The translations under genes and the position numbers were made by a program. Below are positions 49,500 to 58,820 of a stretch of DNA of 64,000 nt, piece by piece. The notes under the pieces were generated by a model. That model made no database searches. It saw only the letters and a list, made by a program, of their open reading frames with translations, and was not told the DNA's origin. Source of the stretch: Pseudomonas cavernae (GTDB lineage Bacteria > Pseudomonadota > Gammaproteobacteria > Pseudomonadales > Pseudomonadaceae); contig NZ_CP032419.1 in assembly GCF_003595175.1 (NCBI RefSeq), positions 1,736,001 to 1,800,000 on the forward strand, in the 5' to 3' direction. Position 1 is the stretch's first letter; each line of letters starts with the position of its first letter.

Positions 49500-49967
49500 T
49501 TACCCCTGGGATGGCAACAATTCGGCCCCGTCGCGATCGACGATCAGACGCCTTAGTTCGTCGGAGACGGCGACCTTTTCCCCTGTCGCGTTGATCATCC
49601 AGACACAGATGGCGTGGCCATGGCCGACCCGGGAGCCGTTCCAGGCAGCGAACTCCATGCGGAAGCTGGTTCTGCGGACCCAGGCGACGCGGCCGGTGAT
49701 CAGGATCTTCTCACCGTGTTCGAGCGAGCGGTCGTAGGTGAAACCGAGTTCCTTGATCACCGGGCCTGGAGCTTCCCGGGTGAAGCGTGGTACGCCCAGA
49801 GATTCGAGATAGGCATTGCGGGTTTCTTCGCACCAGCCCAGGTAGGCGAGGTTGTTTGCGTGGCCGAAAGGGTCGATGTCCGCCCAGCGCACTTCGAAAT
49901 GCTTGCCAAAGGCCCAGCCCGGCTCGACGCCGTACTGCGCCCGGGAGTCGTTGTTCAGATCATTCAT
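49500..49967 (-). CDS. Hotdog-fold acyl-CoA thioesterase
   Basis: A 155-residue protein of the 4-hydroxybenzoyl-CoA thioesterase-like family. The active-site region is HFEVRWADIDPFGHANNLAYLGWCEETRN, with the Asp and His-Ala-Asn typical of the family, and the strand RVGHGHAICVWM follows. It hydrolyses an acyl-CoA; the acyl group is not evident. GAGGAAC precedes the ATG. It is the last gene of the minus-strand 2-oxoacid dehydrogenase operon, 26 bases after the lpd stop, so it may release the acid from the acyl-CoA that complex makes. Confidence 0.8.
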   Translation of the reverse strand: MNDLNNDSRAQYGVEPGWAFGKHFEVRWADIDPFGHANNLAYLGWCEETRNAYLESLGVPRFTREAPGPVIKELGFTYDRSLEHGEKILITGRVAWVRRTSFRMEFAAWNGSRVGHGHAICVWMINATGEKVAVSDELRRLIVDRDGAELLPSQG

Positions 49968-49993
49968 GCTTGTTCCTCGCCTCTCGGCATTCT

Positions 49994-51385
49994 TTAGATA
50001 TGCAGCGCCCGCTCGTAGGCGGCCAGTACCGCTTCGTGCATGGCCTCCGACTGGGTCGGGTGGGGGAAGATAGTGCTCATCAGTTCCGCTTCGGTGGTCT
50101 CCAGTTCCAGGCCGACGGTGTAGCCCTGAATCATCTCGGTGACTTCCTCGCCGACCATGTGCGCACCGAGCAGCTCGCCGCTGTCCGCATCGAACACTAC
50201 CTTGGTGAAGCCACCCGTTGCCCCCAGCGCGATGGCCTTGCCGTTGGCGGCGAACGGGAACTTGCCGACGCGCACCTCGCGCCCGCTGGCGCGTGCCTGG
50301 GCTTCGGTTAGGCCGACGCTGGCGACCTGTGGATGGCTGTAAGTGCAGGCCGGTACGCGGTTGCTGTCCAGTGGATGCGGATCGAGACCGGCAATCCTCT
50401 CGACGCAGATCAGCGCCTCATGGCTGGCCTTGTGCGCCAGCCACGGCGGACCGGCGACGTCGCCGATGGCGTAGACGCCCGGCTCGCCGGTGGCGCCGTA
50501 GTGGTCGGTGAGGATATGGGTCTTCTCCACCTTGACCGCGGTGCCTTCCAGGCCGAGGTCCTCGACGTTGCCGACGATGCCGGCGGCGCTGAGGATTACA
50601 TCGACTTCCAGGACAGCTGCGCCTGCGCCTTCCAGTTCCACCTGCCAGCCGCCCGCCAGGCGACGCTGCGATTTCAGCCGGCTGCCGGTATGCAGGGCGA
50701 TGCCGTCCTTGCGCAGCGCGTCGGCGACATGGGCGGAAATCTCCTCGTCTTCCACCGGCAGGATGCGTTCGGCCATCTCGACCACGCTGACCTCGCAGCC
50801 CAGCGCACGGTAGAAGCTGGCGAATTCGATGCCGATGGCGCCGGCGCCGATCACCAGCAGGCGCCGGGGCAGGGCAGGCGGTTGCAGGGCCTCACGGTAC
50901 GACCAGAGGCTGACGCCGTCCGGCTCGAGCCCCGGCAGTTGCCGCGCCCGCGCGCCGGTTGCGAGGATGATGTGCGGCGCCGCCAGCGTCAGCGTGTCGC
51001 TGGCGCGGGTCACCCGCAGGCTGTGCCGGCCCGCCAGGCGGGCATGGCCGTTGATCACGGTGACGCCGTTCTTCTTCATCAGATGCTCGACGCCGCGCTG
51101 CAACTGGGCCGCAACCGTCCGCGAACGCGCGACCATGACGGGCAGGTCGACCTGCGGGGCGCCGACGTTGACGCCGAAGCGCGCGGCATCGCGCACCAGG
51201 CGCAGCACATCGGCCGAGCGCAGCAGGGCCTTGGTGGGAATGCAGCCCCAGTTCAGGCAGATGCCGCCGAGCTGGGCCTTCTCCACCAGCGCCGTGCGCA
51301 TACCCAGTTGGGCGGCGCGGATCGCCGCCACATAGCCACCCGGGCCGCCGCCGACGACGATCAGATCGAATTCCTGTGTATTCAT
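49994..51385 (-). CDS. lpdA: Dihydrolipoyl dehydrogenase (E3)
   Basis: A 463-residue flavoprotein disulfide reductase that reoxidises dihydrolipoamide with NAD+. The FAD motif GGGPGGYVAAIRAAQLG, the redox disulfide GGICLNWGCIPTKAL, the NAD motif VIGAGAIGIEFASFY and the C-terminal active-site HPTQSEAMHEA are all intact. It lies seven bases after the E2 gene in the same operon and is dedicated to this complex; the cell will have other lpd genes for pyruvate and 2-oxoglutarate dehydrogenases. Confidence 0.93.
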   Translation of the reverse strand: MNTQEFDLIVVGGGPGGYVAAIRAAQLGMRTALVEKAQLGGICLNWGCIPTKALLRSADVLRLVRDAARFGVNVGAPQVDLPVMVARSRTVAAQLQRGVEHLMKKNGVTVINGHARLAGRHSLRVTRASDTLTLAAPHIILATGARARQLPGLEPDGVSLWSYREALQPPALPRRLLVIGAGAIGIEFASFYRALGCEVSVVEMAERILPVEDEEISAHVADALRKDGIALHTGSRLKSQRRLAGGWQVELEGAGAAVLEVDVILSAAGIVGNVEDLGLEGTAVKVEKTHILTDHYGATGEPGVYAIGDVAGPPWLAHKASHEALICVERIAGLDPHPLDSNRVPACTYSHPQVASVGLTEAQARASGREVRVGKFPFAANGKAIALGATGGFTKVVFDADSGELLGAHMVGEEVTEMIQGYTVGLELETTEAELMSTIFPHPTQSEAMHEAVLAAYERALHI

Positions 51386-51392
51386 TGCCGCC

Positions 51393-52619
51393 TCAGACCA
51401 GTATCGCCAACGGGTTTTCGATGATGCGCTTGAAGGCCGCCAACCACTGTGCGGCGAGTGCGCCGTCGATGGCGCGGTGGTCGGCCGACAGGGTCACGCT
51501 CATCGCCGGCGCCACCACCAGCGCGCCATCCTCGACCAGCGGGCGTAGCGAAGTGGCGCCAACGGCGAGAATCGCCGCATGGGGCGGATTGATGATCGCG
51601 GAGAACTCCTCGATGCCGTACATGCCGAGGTTGCTGATGGTGAAGCTGCCGCCCTGGTAGTCGGCGGGAGCCAGGCGGCCGCTGCGGGCGCGCTCGGCCA
51701 GCCCGGCGACCTCGCTGCCGATGCGCGACAGCGACTTGCTGCCGGCATCGCGCACCACCGGGGTGATCAGCCCGTTGTCGGTGGCCACCGCCACGGCGAT
51801 GTCGGCCCGGTTGTACTGACGCAAGGCGCTATCGGTCCAGCTGACGTTCATCGCCGGCACTTCCTGCAGCGCCGCGGCGACCGCCTTGACGATGAAGTCG
51901 TTGACCGAGATCTTGCGCGGCGCGCTGGCGTTGACCTGGGCGCGCAGCTCGTTGAGCCGGTCCATCCGGCATTCCACCTTGAGGTAGAAGTGCGGCACGC
52001 TGGCCTTGCTCTCGGTCAGGCGGCGGGCGATGGTGCGGCGCATGTTCGAGTGCGGGATTTCCTCGTAATCGCCTGTGCCGCTGCCGGCCGCCGGGACGAC
52101 CGGTGCAGGCGTGGGCGCCGGTGCGGCGGGTGCCGGGCGGGTGCTTTCCACATCGCGCTTGACGATGCGCCCGTGCGGGCCGCTGCCCTGCAGGGTGGCG
52201 AGGTCTATGCCCTGTTCCCGGGCCAGGCGCCGCGCCAACGGGCTGGCCTTGATCCGCTCGCCAGCGGCAACCAAGGGAGTTGCCTGGGCTGTCGAGGCGA
52301 CTGTGGCTGCCGGTGCTGCGGCCTGTGCTGCAGGGACAGCAGCGGTAGCCAGCAGCGCCGCGATATCGACGCCGTTCTCGCCAGGCGCATACAGCACGGC
52401 GATGGGGGCGCCCACGGCAACGTCCTCCCCGGCCGGGCTGAGGATCTTGCCGAGCACGCCGGCTTCATCGGCCTCGAAGTCGACCAGGGCCTTGTCGGTC
52501 TCGATGCTGGCGAGCAGGTCGCCGACCGCGATGGCCTCGCCTTCCTGCTTCAGCCATTCGTTGAGCACGGCCGAGGTGCCGTTGGCGGCGATCTCCGGCA
52601 TGCGGATGAGTTTTGCCAT
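51393..52619 (-). CDS. 2-oxoacid dehydrogenase E2 (dihydrolipoyl acyltransferase)
   Basis: A 408-residue E2. One lipoyl domain (residues about 1-80, lipoylated Lys in IETDKALVDFE), an Ala/Pro-rich linker, a peripheral-subunit-binding domain (ASPLARRLAREQGIDL, about 125-160), a second linker and the catalytic domain ending with SADHRAIDGALAAQWL, where the active His and Asp sit. The organisation is that of AcoC/PdhC-type acyltransferases. It is one base from the VOC gene and seven from lpdA, so one transcript makes the complex in fixed ratio. The specific 2-oxoacid is unknown. Confidence 0.9.
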   Translation of the reverse strand: MAKLIRMPEIAANGTSAVLNEWLKQEGEAIAVGDLLASIETDKALVDFEADEAGVLGKILSPAGEDVAVGAPIAVLYAPGENGVDIAALLATAAVPAAQAAAPAATVASTAQATPLVAAGERIKASPLARRLAREQGIDLATLQGSGPHGRIVKRDVESTRPAPAAPAPTPAPVVPAAGSGTGDYEEIPHSNMRRTIARRLTESKASVPHFYLKVECRMDRLNELRAQVNASAPRKISVNDFIVKAVAAALQEVPAMNVSWTDSALRQYNRADIAVAVATDNGLITPVVRDAGSKSLSRIGSEVAGLAERARSGRLAPADYQGGSFTISNLGMYGIEEFSAIINPPHAAILAVGATSLRPLVEDGALVVAPAMSVTLSADHRAIDGALAAQWLAAFKRIIENPLAILV

Positions 52620-52620
52620 G

Positions 52621-53106
52621 TCAGCTCGCTCCGTTGATGAGGTCGGGACGGTAGTCGCCGATGTGTTGGTACTGCACCAGTTCGAGGACGTTGCCCTCGG
52701 GGTCGCGGCAGAACGCCAGGTACACGCCGGGCCGCACTTCGACGCGCTGCGGGCCGGTCATGAACTCGATGCCGGCGCGCTGCAGATCGGCGATCGCGGC
52801 GTCGATGTCGTCGAGAATGAAGGTCAGGTAGGTCGCGTTCGGTCGGTCGAGAATCCAGTCGCCGGGTGCCGCGGCGCCGGTCGGCGTGGTCCGCGCCAGC
52901 AGCTTGATGCGTTCGCCCCGGTTGGTTTGCAGGCGCACCACGGTGTAGGGCTCGGGGCACAGCGCGGCGGCACTGGCCTTGTCGGCCGGCACCAGGAACT
53001 CGCTGACGAAGCGCAGGCCCAGCACGCCTTCATAGAAGGCGCGCTGCCTGGCCAGGTCGCGACAGGCGATGCCGACTTCCAGGGGGACGGTCATGTGGAT
53101 GGTCAT
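52621..53106 (-). CDS. VOC (glyoxalase-like) family protein
   Basis: A 161-residue VOC protein inserted between the E1 and E2 genes. It begins TVPLEVGIACRDLARQRAFYEGVLG and ends GVYLAFCRDPEGNVLELVQY; the latter contains the usual Glu metal ligand. A second in-frame ATG four codons later is an alternative start. Its constant place in the operon suggests that it acts on the same carbon skeleton, for example as an isomerase or lyase producing the 2-oxoacid. Confidence 0.78.
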   Translation of the reverse strand: MTIHMTVPLEVGIACRDLARQRAFYEGVLGLRFVSEFLVPADKASAAALCPEPYTVVRLQTNRGERIKLLARTTPTGAAAPGDWILDRPNATYLTFILDDIDAAIADLQRAGIEFMTGPQRVEVRPGVYLAFCRDPEGNVLELVQYQHIGDYRPDLINGAS

Positions 53107-53124
53107 TCGCTGCTCCCTGGCCGC

Positions 53125-55314
53125 TCAGGCGGCGCCCTTGTCGCGCATGATGCGGTGCAGGCCGACGACCACCTCTTCGGTGCGCGCGCAGGCCGCGCGC
53201 TCCAGCACCTTGGAGATGCTCGGCGAGGCTTCGCTGCCGGATACGCGCTGCACCGGCTGGTCGAGCCAGTCGAAGCAGCGGCGCTGGATCTCGTCTGCCA
53301 GCCAGCCACCGTACGAGGTGCCGACCGAGCCCTGTTCGACGATCAGCACGTTGTTGGTCTTGCGGATGCTTGCCTCGATGGTTTCCCAGTCGAGACTGGC
53401 GCGGTCGAGCCAGCGTAGGTCCACCACTTCGGCGTCGACGCCGCTGTGTTCGGCGGCTTCGAGGGCGTGGGCGACCATCGACAGGTAGGTCAGCACCGTC
53501 ACCTCCTTGCCGCTGCGGCGGATCGCCGCCTTGCCGAACGGGATCTGGTAGTCGAGATCCTCGACTGGTGCCAGGCCCGACGAGCCGTACAGGTCGACGT
53601 GCTCGATCACCAGCACCGGGTCCTTGAGCGCCAGCGCGGCGTTCATCAGGCCGATGTAGTCGAACGGCGTGGAGGGCGCGACGATCCGCCAGCCGGGGCT
53701 GGTGGCGAAGATGCCCGCCGGGTCCATGGAGTGCTGCGAGCCATAACCGCTGCCCATGGCCACCTTGGTGCGCAGCACGAACGGCACCTCGATGTCGCCG
53801 CCGAACATGTGCCGGGCCTTGCCGATCTGGTTGAACACCTGGTCAGCCGCGACCCACATGAAGTCGGGGTACATGAACTCCACCACCGGGCGGTAGCGGC
53901 CGTCCATCGCCAGGCCGCCGCCGAGGCCGGCGAAGGCGTTCTCGCTGATCGGCGTGCCCAGCACGCGATCCGGGAAACGCTCCTTCAGGCCACGGGTGGC
54001 GCCGTTGGTGCCGCCTTTCAGGCGATGCACGTCCTCGCCCATGATCACCACGCCGGGGTCGGTCTCCATGCGCCGGGCCATCACATCGGCCACCGCGTCG
54101 ATGAACTTGCGCTTCTCCAGCTTGCCCTGGAAGCCGGTTTCCTCCGCGGTACGCGCGCCCTGCAGTTCGCTCAGGTCGCCGCGCACGCCGACGTTGCAGA
54201 AGTCCGCGCTGGGCCACAGCTCGGGGCGAATCCGTCGCTTGCCGACCCGGGCACCGCTATCGGCTTCGGTCAGCGCAGCGGCAGCGCGCTGCATGGCCGC
54301 TTGCGCGCGGCCGCGCAGGGCGGCGATCTGCTCGGCATCGATCAGCCCCAGCGCCTGCATGCGCCGGCCCAGGTGATCGAGTGGATCGCGCTCGCGCCAG
54401 GCCTGCTCCTCGTCCTTGCTGCGGTAGCCGAACGCGCTGCCGGGGAAGGCGCCGTTCTGGTGGAAGAAGCGGTACACGTCGACCTCGATGATGGTCGGCC
54501 CCTTGCCGGCGCGCATGTGCGCCAGTGCTTCCTGCATCGCCAGATAGACGGCCAGCGGGTCCATGCCGTCGACCCGCCAGCTGGGGATGTTGAACGCCGC
54601 GCCGCGCGCGGAGAGGCGCGGTTCGGCGGTGGCTTCCTCAACCGTGGTCGATACCGCGTAGCGATTGTTCTCGATGAAGAAGCACAGCGGCAACTGCCAG
54701 GCGGCGGCGAGGTTCATGCTTTCCAGCACCGAGCCGATGTTCACCGCGCCATCGCCGAAGTAGGTCACCGCCACGGCATCGCTGCCGGCGTGCTTGTGCG
54801 CCCAGGCCGCGCCGGCCGCCAGCGGCACGCCGCCGCCGACGATGGCGTTGGTGCCCAGCACGCCGGCGTCCTGCCAGCGCAGGTGCATGGAGCCGCCGCG
54901 CCCTTGGCAGAAGCCCTGGGCCAGGCCGAGGATCTCGCCCAGCGTGCGTTGCAGCAGGTTCTCGACCTCGGTGCTCAGCGGTGCCTTGGGATCGATCCCG
55001 GTCGGGTTCAGATAGCCGAGGGCCTTGGCGAGGAACTGATGGTGTCCACGGTGGGAGCCGTTGATCTGGTCGGCGGCGACCAGCGGCACGATGGAGCCGG
55101 CCGCGCCGCCTTCCTGGCCGATGCTGGAGTGCGCCGGGCCATGGACCAGGCCCTCGGAGGCCAGTTCCAGCACGCTTTCCTCGAAGGCGCGGATCAGGTG
55201 CATGTGCGCCAGCAGCGTGCCGAGCACGGCCGGGTCGGCGTCTTTCCAGTCTTGTTCGGTGGCGCGCAGTTCCACCCACGCGGCGGCGGGCGCCAGCGCA
55301 ATACGTTCTGCCAT
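53125..55314 (-). CDS. 2-oxoacid dehydrogenase E1, fused alpha and beta subunits
   Basis: A 729-residue thiamine-diphosphate enzyme in which E1-alpha (about residues 1-375) is fused to E1-beta (about 400-729). The TPP motif GDGAVNIGSVLESMNLA ending in ENN is in the alpha part, and the beta part begins RKFIDAVADVMARRMETDP with VVIMGEDV. Acetoin and branched-chain type complexes usually have separate subunits, so the fusion is a notable but known variant. The ATG at 55314 is used because the longer frame upstream overlaps the SDR gene and lacks family similarity. Confidence 0.9.
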   Translation of the reverse strand: MAERIALAPAAAWVELRATEQDWKDADPAVLGTLLAHMHLIRAFEESVLELASEGLVHGPAHSSIGQEGGAAGSIVPLVAADQINGSHRGHHQFLAKALGYLNPTGIDPKAPLSTEVENLLQRTLGEILGLAQGFCQGRGGSMHLRWQDAGVLGTNAIVGGGVPLAAGAAWAHKHAGSDAVAVTYFGDGAVNIGSVLESMNLAAAWQLPLCFFIENNRYAVSTTVEEATAEPRLSARGAAFNIPSWRVDGMDPLAVYLAMQEALAHMRAGKGPTIIEVDVYRFFHQNGAFPGSAFGYRSKDEEQAWRERDPLDHLGRRMQALGLIDAEQIAALRGRAQAAMQRAAAALTEADSGARVGKRRIRPELWPSADFCNVGVRGDLSELQGARTAEETGFQGKLEKRKFIDAVADVMARRMETDPGVVIMGEDVHRLKGGTNGATRGLKERFPDRVLGTPISENAFAGLGGGLAMDGRYRPVVEFMYPDFMWVAADQVFNQIGKARHMFGGDIEVPFVLRTKVAMGSGYGSQHSMDPAGIFATSPGWRIVAPSTPFDYIGLMNAALALKDPVLVIEHVDLYGSSGLAPVEDLDYQIPFGKAAIRRSGKEVTVLTYLSMVAHALEAAEHSGVDAEVVDLRWLDRASLDWETIEASIRKTNNVLIVEQGSVGTSYGGWLADEIQRRCFDWLDQPVQRVSGSEASPSISKVLERAACARTEEVVVGLHRIMRDKGAA

Positions 55315-55331
55315 GGTCTCGATCTCGGGGG

Positions 55332-56153
55332 TCAGATGTAGCCGTAAGCCGTCCAGCCGCCGTCGGCGACTAGGGTCTGGCCATTGATGAAGGCGGCCGC
55401 ATCGGCCGCGAGGAACAGGGCGACGCCGGCGATTTCTTCCGGTTGCGCCAGGCGCCCGGCCGGCGTGCGCGCGGTCAGCGCGTCCAGGTCCATGCGTCCG
55501 TCGCGCACCAGCTGGTCGACCAGGGCGGTCTGCACATAACCGGGGGCGATGGCGTTGACCCGCACGCCGGCCCTGGCCCATTCGATGGCCAGCACCTTGG
55601 TCAGCATCACCACCGCGGCCTTGCTGCCGCAGTAGGCGGCGCGCTCCGGGGCGGCGCTCAGGCCGTACATCGAGGCGGTGTTGAGGATCACGCCGCCGCC
55701 TTGGGTGACCATGCGCCGACCGGCCGCCTGCGCGCAGTAGAAGACGCCGTTCAGGTTGATATCGATCGCCCGGCGCCAGTCTTCCGCGCTCAGTTCGAGG
55801 GTCGGACGGTTCATGGCGATGCCGGCATTGTTCAGCAGCACGTCGATCCGCCCGAAGCTCTCCACCGTGCGCTGCATCGCGTCCTCGACCACCTGCGGAT
55901 CGGTGATCGAGCCGGCAATGGCTTCCAGCTGGATGCCGGGATGGGTTTCACCCAGCTCGCCGCGAACCTGCTCCAGCGCGCTGGCGTTGATGTCGAACAG
56001 CGCCAGGTGGGCGCCATTGGCGGCGAAGGCTTTGGCCATCGCGAGGCCGATGCCGCTGGCCGCACCGGTGACGAAGACCGTCTTGCCTGCCAGTTCCGGA
56101 TAGCGCTGCGCCGTGTTGGGCACCTTTACTTGTGCGGTGGTCTGTTGAGTCAT
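55332..56153 (-). CDS. Short-chain dehydrogenase/reductase
   Basis: A 273-residue classical SDR. The cofactor loop is VTGAASGIGLAMAKAFAANG, NNAG is at about residue 108, the catalytic Ser is in NTASMYGL and the Tyr-Lys pair in YCGSKAA. An Asp after the second strand (ALFDIN) favours NAD(H). It probably oxidises an alcohol in the same catabolic route that feeds the 2-oxoacid complex. It lies 17 bases before the fused E1 gene and 80 bases after the AroE-like gene. Confidence 0.88.
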   Translation of the reverse strand: MTQQTTAQVKVPNTAQRYPELAGKTVFVTGAASGIGLAMAKAFAANGAHLALFDINASALEQVRGELGETHPGIQLEAIAGSITDPQVVEDAMQRTVESFGRIDVLLNNAGIAMNRPTLELSAEDWRRAIDINLNGVFYCAQAAGRRMVTQGGGVILNTASMYGLSAAPERAAYCGSKAAVVMLTKVLAIEWARAGVRVNAIAPGYVQTALVDQLVRDGRMDLDALTARTPAGRLAQPEEIAGVALFLAADAAAFINGQTLVADGGWTAYGYI

Positions 56154-56233
56154 TCCGCTGTCCAGCCCTTGATTGTCGGATGTTGTTCTAGGGTCTTGCG
56201 GCGTCGCTCAGGGCGGGGCCGCAGTCTTTTTGC

Positions 56234-57025
56234 TCAGGCCAGGCCGAAGAAACGCGCCATCTGCTCGATCTGCGCATCGATCATGTGGCGACCCAGGTGT
56301 ACCGGGTGACCATGCGCGGCTGCGGCGAGCAGCAATGGGGTCATGTCCGGGTTCATCACTACCTCGGCGACCAGCGCGCCGGTGGGCAGCCGGTCCAGCG
56401 CGAACGGCAGGTCGTCGCCGGGCTTGAGGCCCAGCGAGGTGGCGTTTACCGCCAGCGTGTAGTGCGTCGGCATCGAACCGGCAACCTCGGCCTGCAACTG
56501 CGGGTGATGGGCGCGAAGCTCCTCCACCAACTGCCGAGCACGCGCCTCGGTACGGTTGTAGATGCCGATCGCCGCCGCACCATGGCTGGCCAGCGCATGG
56601 GCAATGGCCTTGGCCGCGCCGCCGGCGCCAGCGAGATAAACGCGCTGGCCACGAATGGCATGGCCCTGGGCGAGCAGCCCCTGGGCGAAGCCCTCGCCGT
56701 CGAGGTTGCCGCCGATCAGCGCGCCGCGCTCATGGTCGATGCGCAGCACGTTGACCGCGCCGCTCTGCCGCGCCGCCGCGCTCAGCTCGGTGCAATGGGG
56801 CAGCACGGCTTCCTTGTACGGGATGGTCACCACCAGGCCGGCCAGATTGCGGTTCGCCGCCAGGCCAGCGACGAAGCCGGCGAACTGCTCAGGGCGGACA
56901 TGCAGGGGCACCAGCACAGCGTTGCAGCCCAGCTGCTGCATATACGCATTGAAGCGCTCCGGGGTGCGCACGTGCTCGATGGGGTCGGCGACGATGCCGA
57001 CCAGGCGGGTCTTTCCGTTGATCAT
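56234..57025 (-). CDS. Shikimate-dehydrogenase-like protein, atypical substrate site
   Basis: A 263-residue AroE/YdiB-superfamily dehydrogenase. The catalytic Lys is in VVTIPYKEAVLP, the Asp in GNLDGEGF and the NADP loop in LAGAGGAAKAIAHAL with NRTEARA. The N-terminal substrate motif, normally SPxxHSxSPxxHN, reads DPIEHVRTPERFN, so the two serines that hold the shikimate carboxylate are lost. It is therefore unlikely to be the housekeeping AroE. It heads the minus-strand operon and faces the GntR operators, which suggests a catabolic polyol or cyclic acid substrate. Confidence 0.82.
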   Translation of the reverse strand: MINGKTRLVGIVADPIEHVRTPERFNAYMQQLGCNAVLVPLHVRPEQFAGFVAGLAANRNLAGLVVTIPYKEAVLPHCTELSAAARQSGAVNVLRIDHERGALIGGNLDGEGFAQGLLAQGHAIRGQRVYLAGAGGAAKAIAHALASHGAAAIGIYNRTEARARQLVEELRAHHPQLQAEVAGSMPTHYTLAVNATSLGLKPGDDLPFALDRLPTGALVAEVVMNPDMTPLLLAAAAHGHPVHLGRHMIDAQIEQMARFFGLA

Positions 57026-57094
57026 GCTGCCCTCGTTGCCGATCGGGTCGGGGGGTGATGGTGTTCCGTCAGCATGTAGGACAAATCATCTTTA

Positions 57095-57107
57095 CTTGTC
57101 TGACATG
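57095..57107. promoter_or_regulatory. Probable GntR/FadR-type operator 1
   Basis: CTTGTCTGACATG is a near-palindrome related to the perfect copy at 57157. It lies in the divergent region between the AroE-like gene and the SDR gene, about 70 bases upstream of the minus-strand start. Confidence 0.5.
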
Positions 57108-57156
57108 TTGCCGCACATTATGGGCGGCAGCTGAGGTTGTCAACATCCTTTCATAG

Positions 57157-57169
57157 CTTGTCAGACAAG
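57157..57169. promoter_or_regulatory. Probable GntR/FadR-type operator 2
   Basis: CTTGTCAGACAAG is a perfect palindrome with a single central base, the size expected for a FadR-subfamily dimer. With the related copy at 57095 (62 bp centre to centre) it could control both divergent operons. The GntR gene at 58016 is the obvious candidate. Confidence 0.6.
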
Positions 57170-57214
57170 TAGGTGTGACGAGTTTCCTGTGCCGCCATTA
57201 CCAGAGGGAAAACA

Positions 57215-57958
57215 ATGATTGCTTTCGACGGCAAAACCGTACTGATCACCGGCGCCGCCAGCGGCATCGGCCGTGCCTGTGCGCGGATGCTGCGACGCGC
57301 AGGTGCCGACCTGGCGCTAGCGGACATCAATGAGGCCGCGCTGGAAGTGCTGCAGGCCGAGCTGCGCGCAGCCGGTGGGGAAGGCCGCATCAGCTGCCAC
57401 CTGCTGGATATCGGCGACGAAGCGTCCTGCATTCGTACCGGCGATGCGGTGGCCGAGCGCCATGGGCGTATCGACCACCTGATCCACGCCGCCGGCATCT
57501 ATCCGTGCGAGTGGGTGCGCGACATGCAGGATGCCGACTGGCAGAAAGTCATGCGCGTCAACCTCGATGGCACCTTCTATATCTGCCGAGCGGTAATGCC
57601 GTACCTGAGCGATGACAGCTCCATCGTCAATCTGTCGTCCGTGGCCGGCCATCGCGGTAGCCCCTCGCATGCCCATTACTCGGCGTCGAAGGGGGCGGTG
57701 AGCAGCTTCAGCAAGAGCCTGGCCCTCGAACTGGCGCCCAGGACCCGAGTCAACCTGGTGGCGCCCGGCATCATCGAAACGCCGATGACCACTGACCTGA
57801 TGCAGAGCAAGGGCAAGATGCTGATGGACAACACCCCGTTGCGTCGCTTCGGCACCGCGGAAGAGGTAGCCGGTTGCATCCTGTTCCTCTGCTCGCCGCT
57901 GGCCAGCTTCGTGACCGGCGAAACCCTGCACGTCAACGGCGGCCTGTACATGGTGTAG
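57215..57958 (+). CDS. Short-chain dehydrogenase/reductase
   Basis: A 247-residue classical SDR with VLITGAASGIGRACARML at the N-terminus, catalytic Ser in NLSSVAGHRG and YSASKGA for the Tyr-Lys pair. ADIN after the second strand suggests NAD(H). It is transcribed away from the AroE-like operon across the operator region and is followed 57 bases later by the GntR regulator gene, with which it is probably cotranscribed. GAGGGAA precedes the ATG. Confidence 0.88.
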   Translation: MIAFDGKTVLITGAASGIGRACARMLRRAGADLALADINEAALEVLQAELRAAGGEGRISCHLLDIGDEASCIRTGDAVAERHGRIDHLIHAAGIYPCEWVRDMQDADWQKVMRVNLDGTFYICRAVMPYLSDDSSIVNLSSVAGHRGSPSHAHYSASKGAVSSFSKSLALELAPRTRVNLVAPGIIETPMTTDLMQSKGKMLMDNTPLRRFGTAEEVAGCILFLCSPLASFVTGETLHVNGGLYMV

Positions 57959-58015
57959 GAATATCGGCCACGATCTCTCTTTACCGGACACCCCCCAATT
58001 CCAAGGTTTACTCAG

Positions 58016-58759
58016 ATGACCGTTGCACAGAAAACGCCGAAGCGGGCCGTAGCCACAGCGGAGCAGCCGCGCCAGTCGGTGACGGCTGCGATCGTCGACT
58101 GGCTGAACCGACAGATCGAGACCGAGCAGCTCAAGCCGGGCGACAAGCTGCCCAGTGAAAGCGCGCTTCAGGCCCAGTTCTCAGTCGGCCGCTCGGCGGT
58201 ACGCGAGGCGCTGTCGCAGCTCAAGTCCGAAGGCATAGTCACTGCCGAGCAGGGCCGCGGCGTCTTCGTCAACGCCCCGGCCGCCCGCCAGGCCCTGCGC
58301 CTGCCGGGCGCCTCGCTGGACGACAGCGAAAGCCTGGCGCACATCCTCGAGCTGCTGGCGACCTTCGAGTCGGCCGCCGCACGCTACGCGGCGCTGCGCC
58401 GCACGCCGGACGACCTCAAACATATTAAGCGAGCCCTGGTGGGTATGGAGTACGCGGTGCTCAACGACGAGTTGGGCGAGGAGGAGGATTTCGCCTTCCA
58501 TCAGGCCATCGTCGAAGCCACCAAGAACCCGCATTTCAAGGCGCTCAACGACTATCTGGAGCAGCACGCCCGCCGGCTGATCCGCCAGGCGCGCAGCAAT
58601 ACCGCGAAGAACTATGCGGAGCTGATCCAGGACGTGCAGAACGAGCACCAGGCGATCTTCGCGGCTATCGAGGCGGGTAATGCGGAGGCGGCGAGCGAGG
58701 CGGCGGAAACCCATCTGCGCAACGCGGCAAAACGTCTGAACATGTACGTCCAGGTATAA
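58016..58759 (+). CDS. GntR-family regulator, FadR subfamily
   Basis: A 247-residue regulator. The N-terminal winged helix (about residues 20-90) contains LKPGDKLPSESALQAQFSVG and SAVREALSQLKSEGIV, and the C-terminal FCD domain (about 100-240) has the all-helical pattern with the metal-site Asp/His region EEDFAFHQAIVEATKNPHF. Such proteins usually repress neighbouring catabolic genes and are released by a carboxylate ligand. The palindromes at 57095 and 57157 are the likely sites. It is convergent with the acyl-CoA dehydrogenase gene. Confidence 0.9.
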   Translation: MTVAQKTPKRAVATAEQPRQSVTAAIVDWLNRQIETEQLKPGDKLPSESALQAQFSVGRSAVREALSQLKSEGIVTAEQGRGVFVNAPAARQALRLPGASLDDSESLAHILELLATFESAAARYAALRRTPDDLKHIKRALVGMEYAVLNDELGEEEDFAFHQAIVEATKNPHFKALNDYLEQHARRLIRQARSNTAKNYAELIQDVQNEHQAIFAAIEAGNAEAASEAAETHLRNAAKRLNMYVQV

Positions 58760-58820
58760 AGCCGCGGACTTTCGGCAGGCGTCTGGAGGGGGCGTGGGCA
58801 GCACCGCTGCACGGCCGTGA

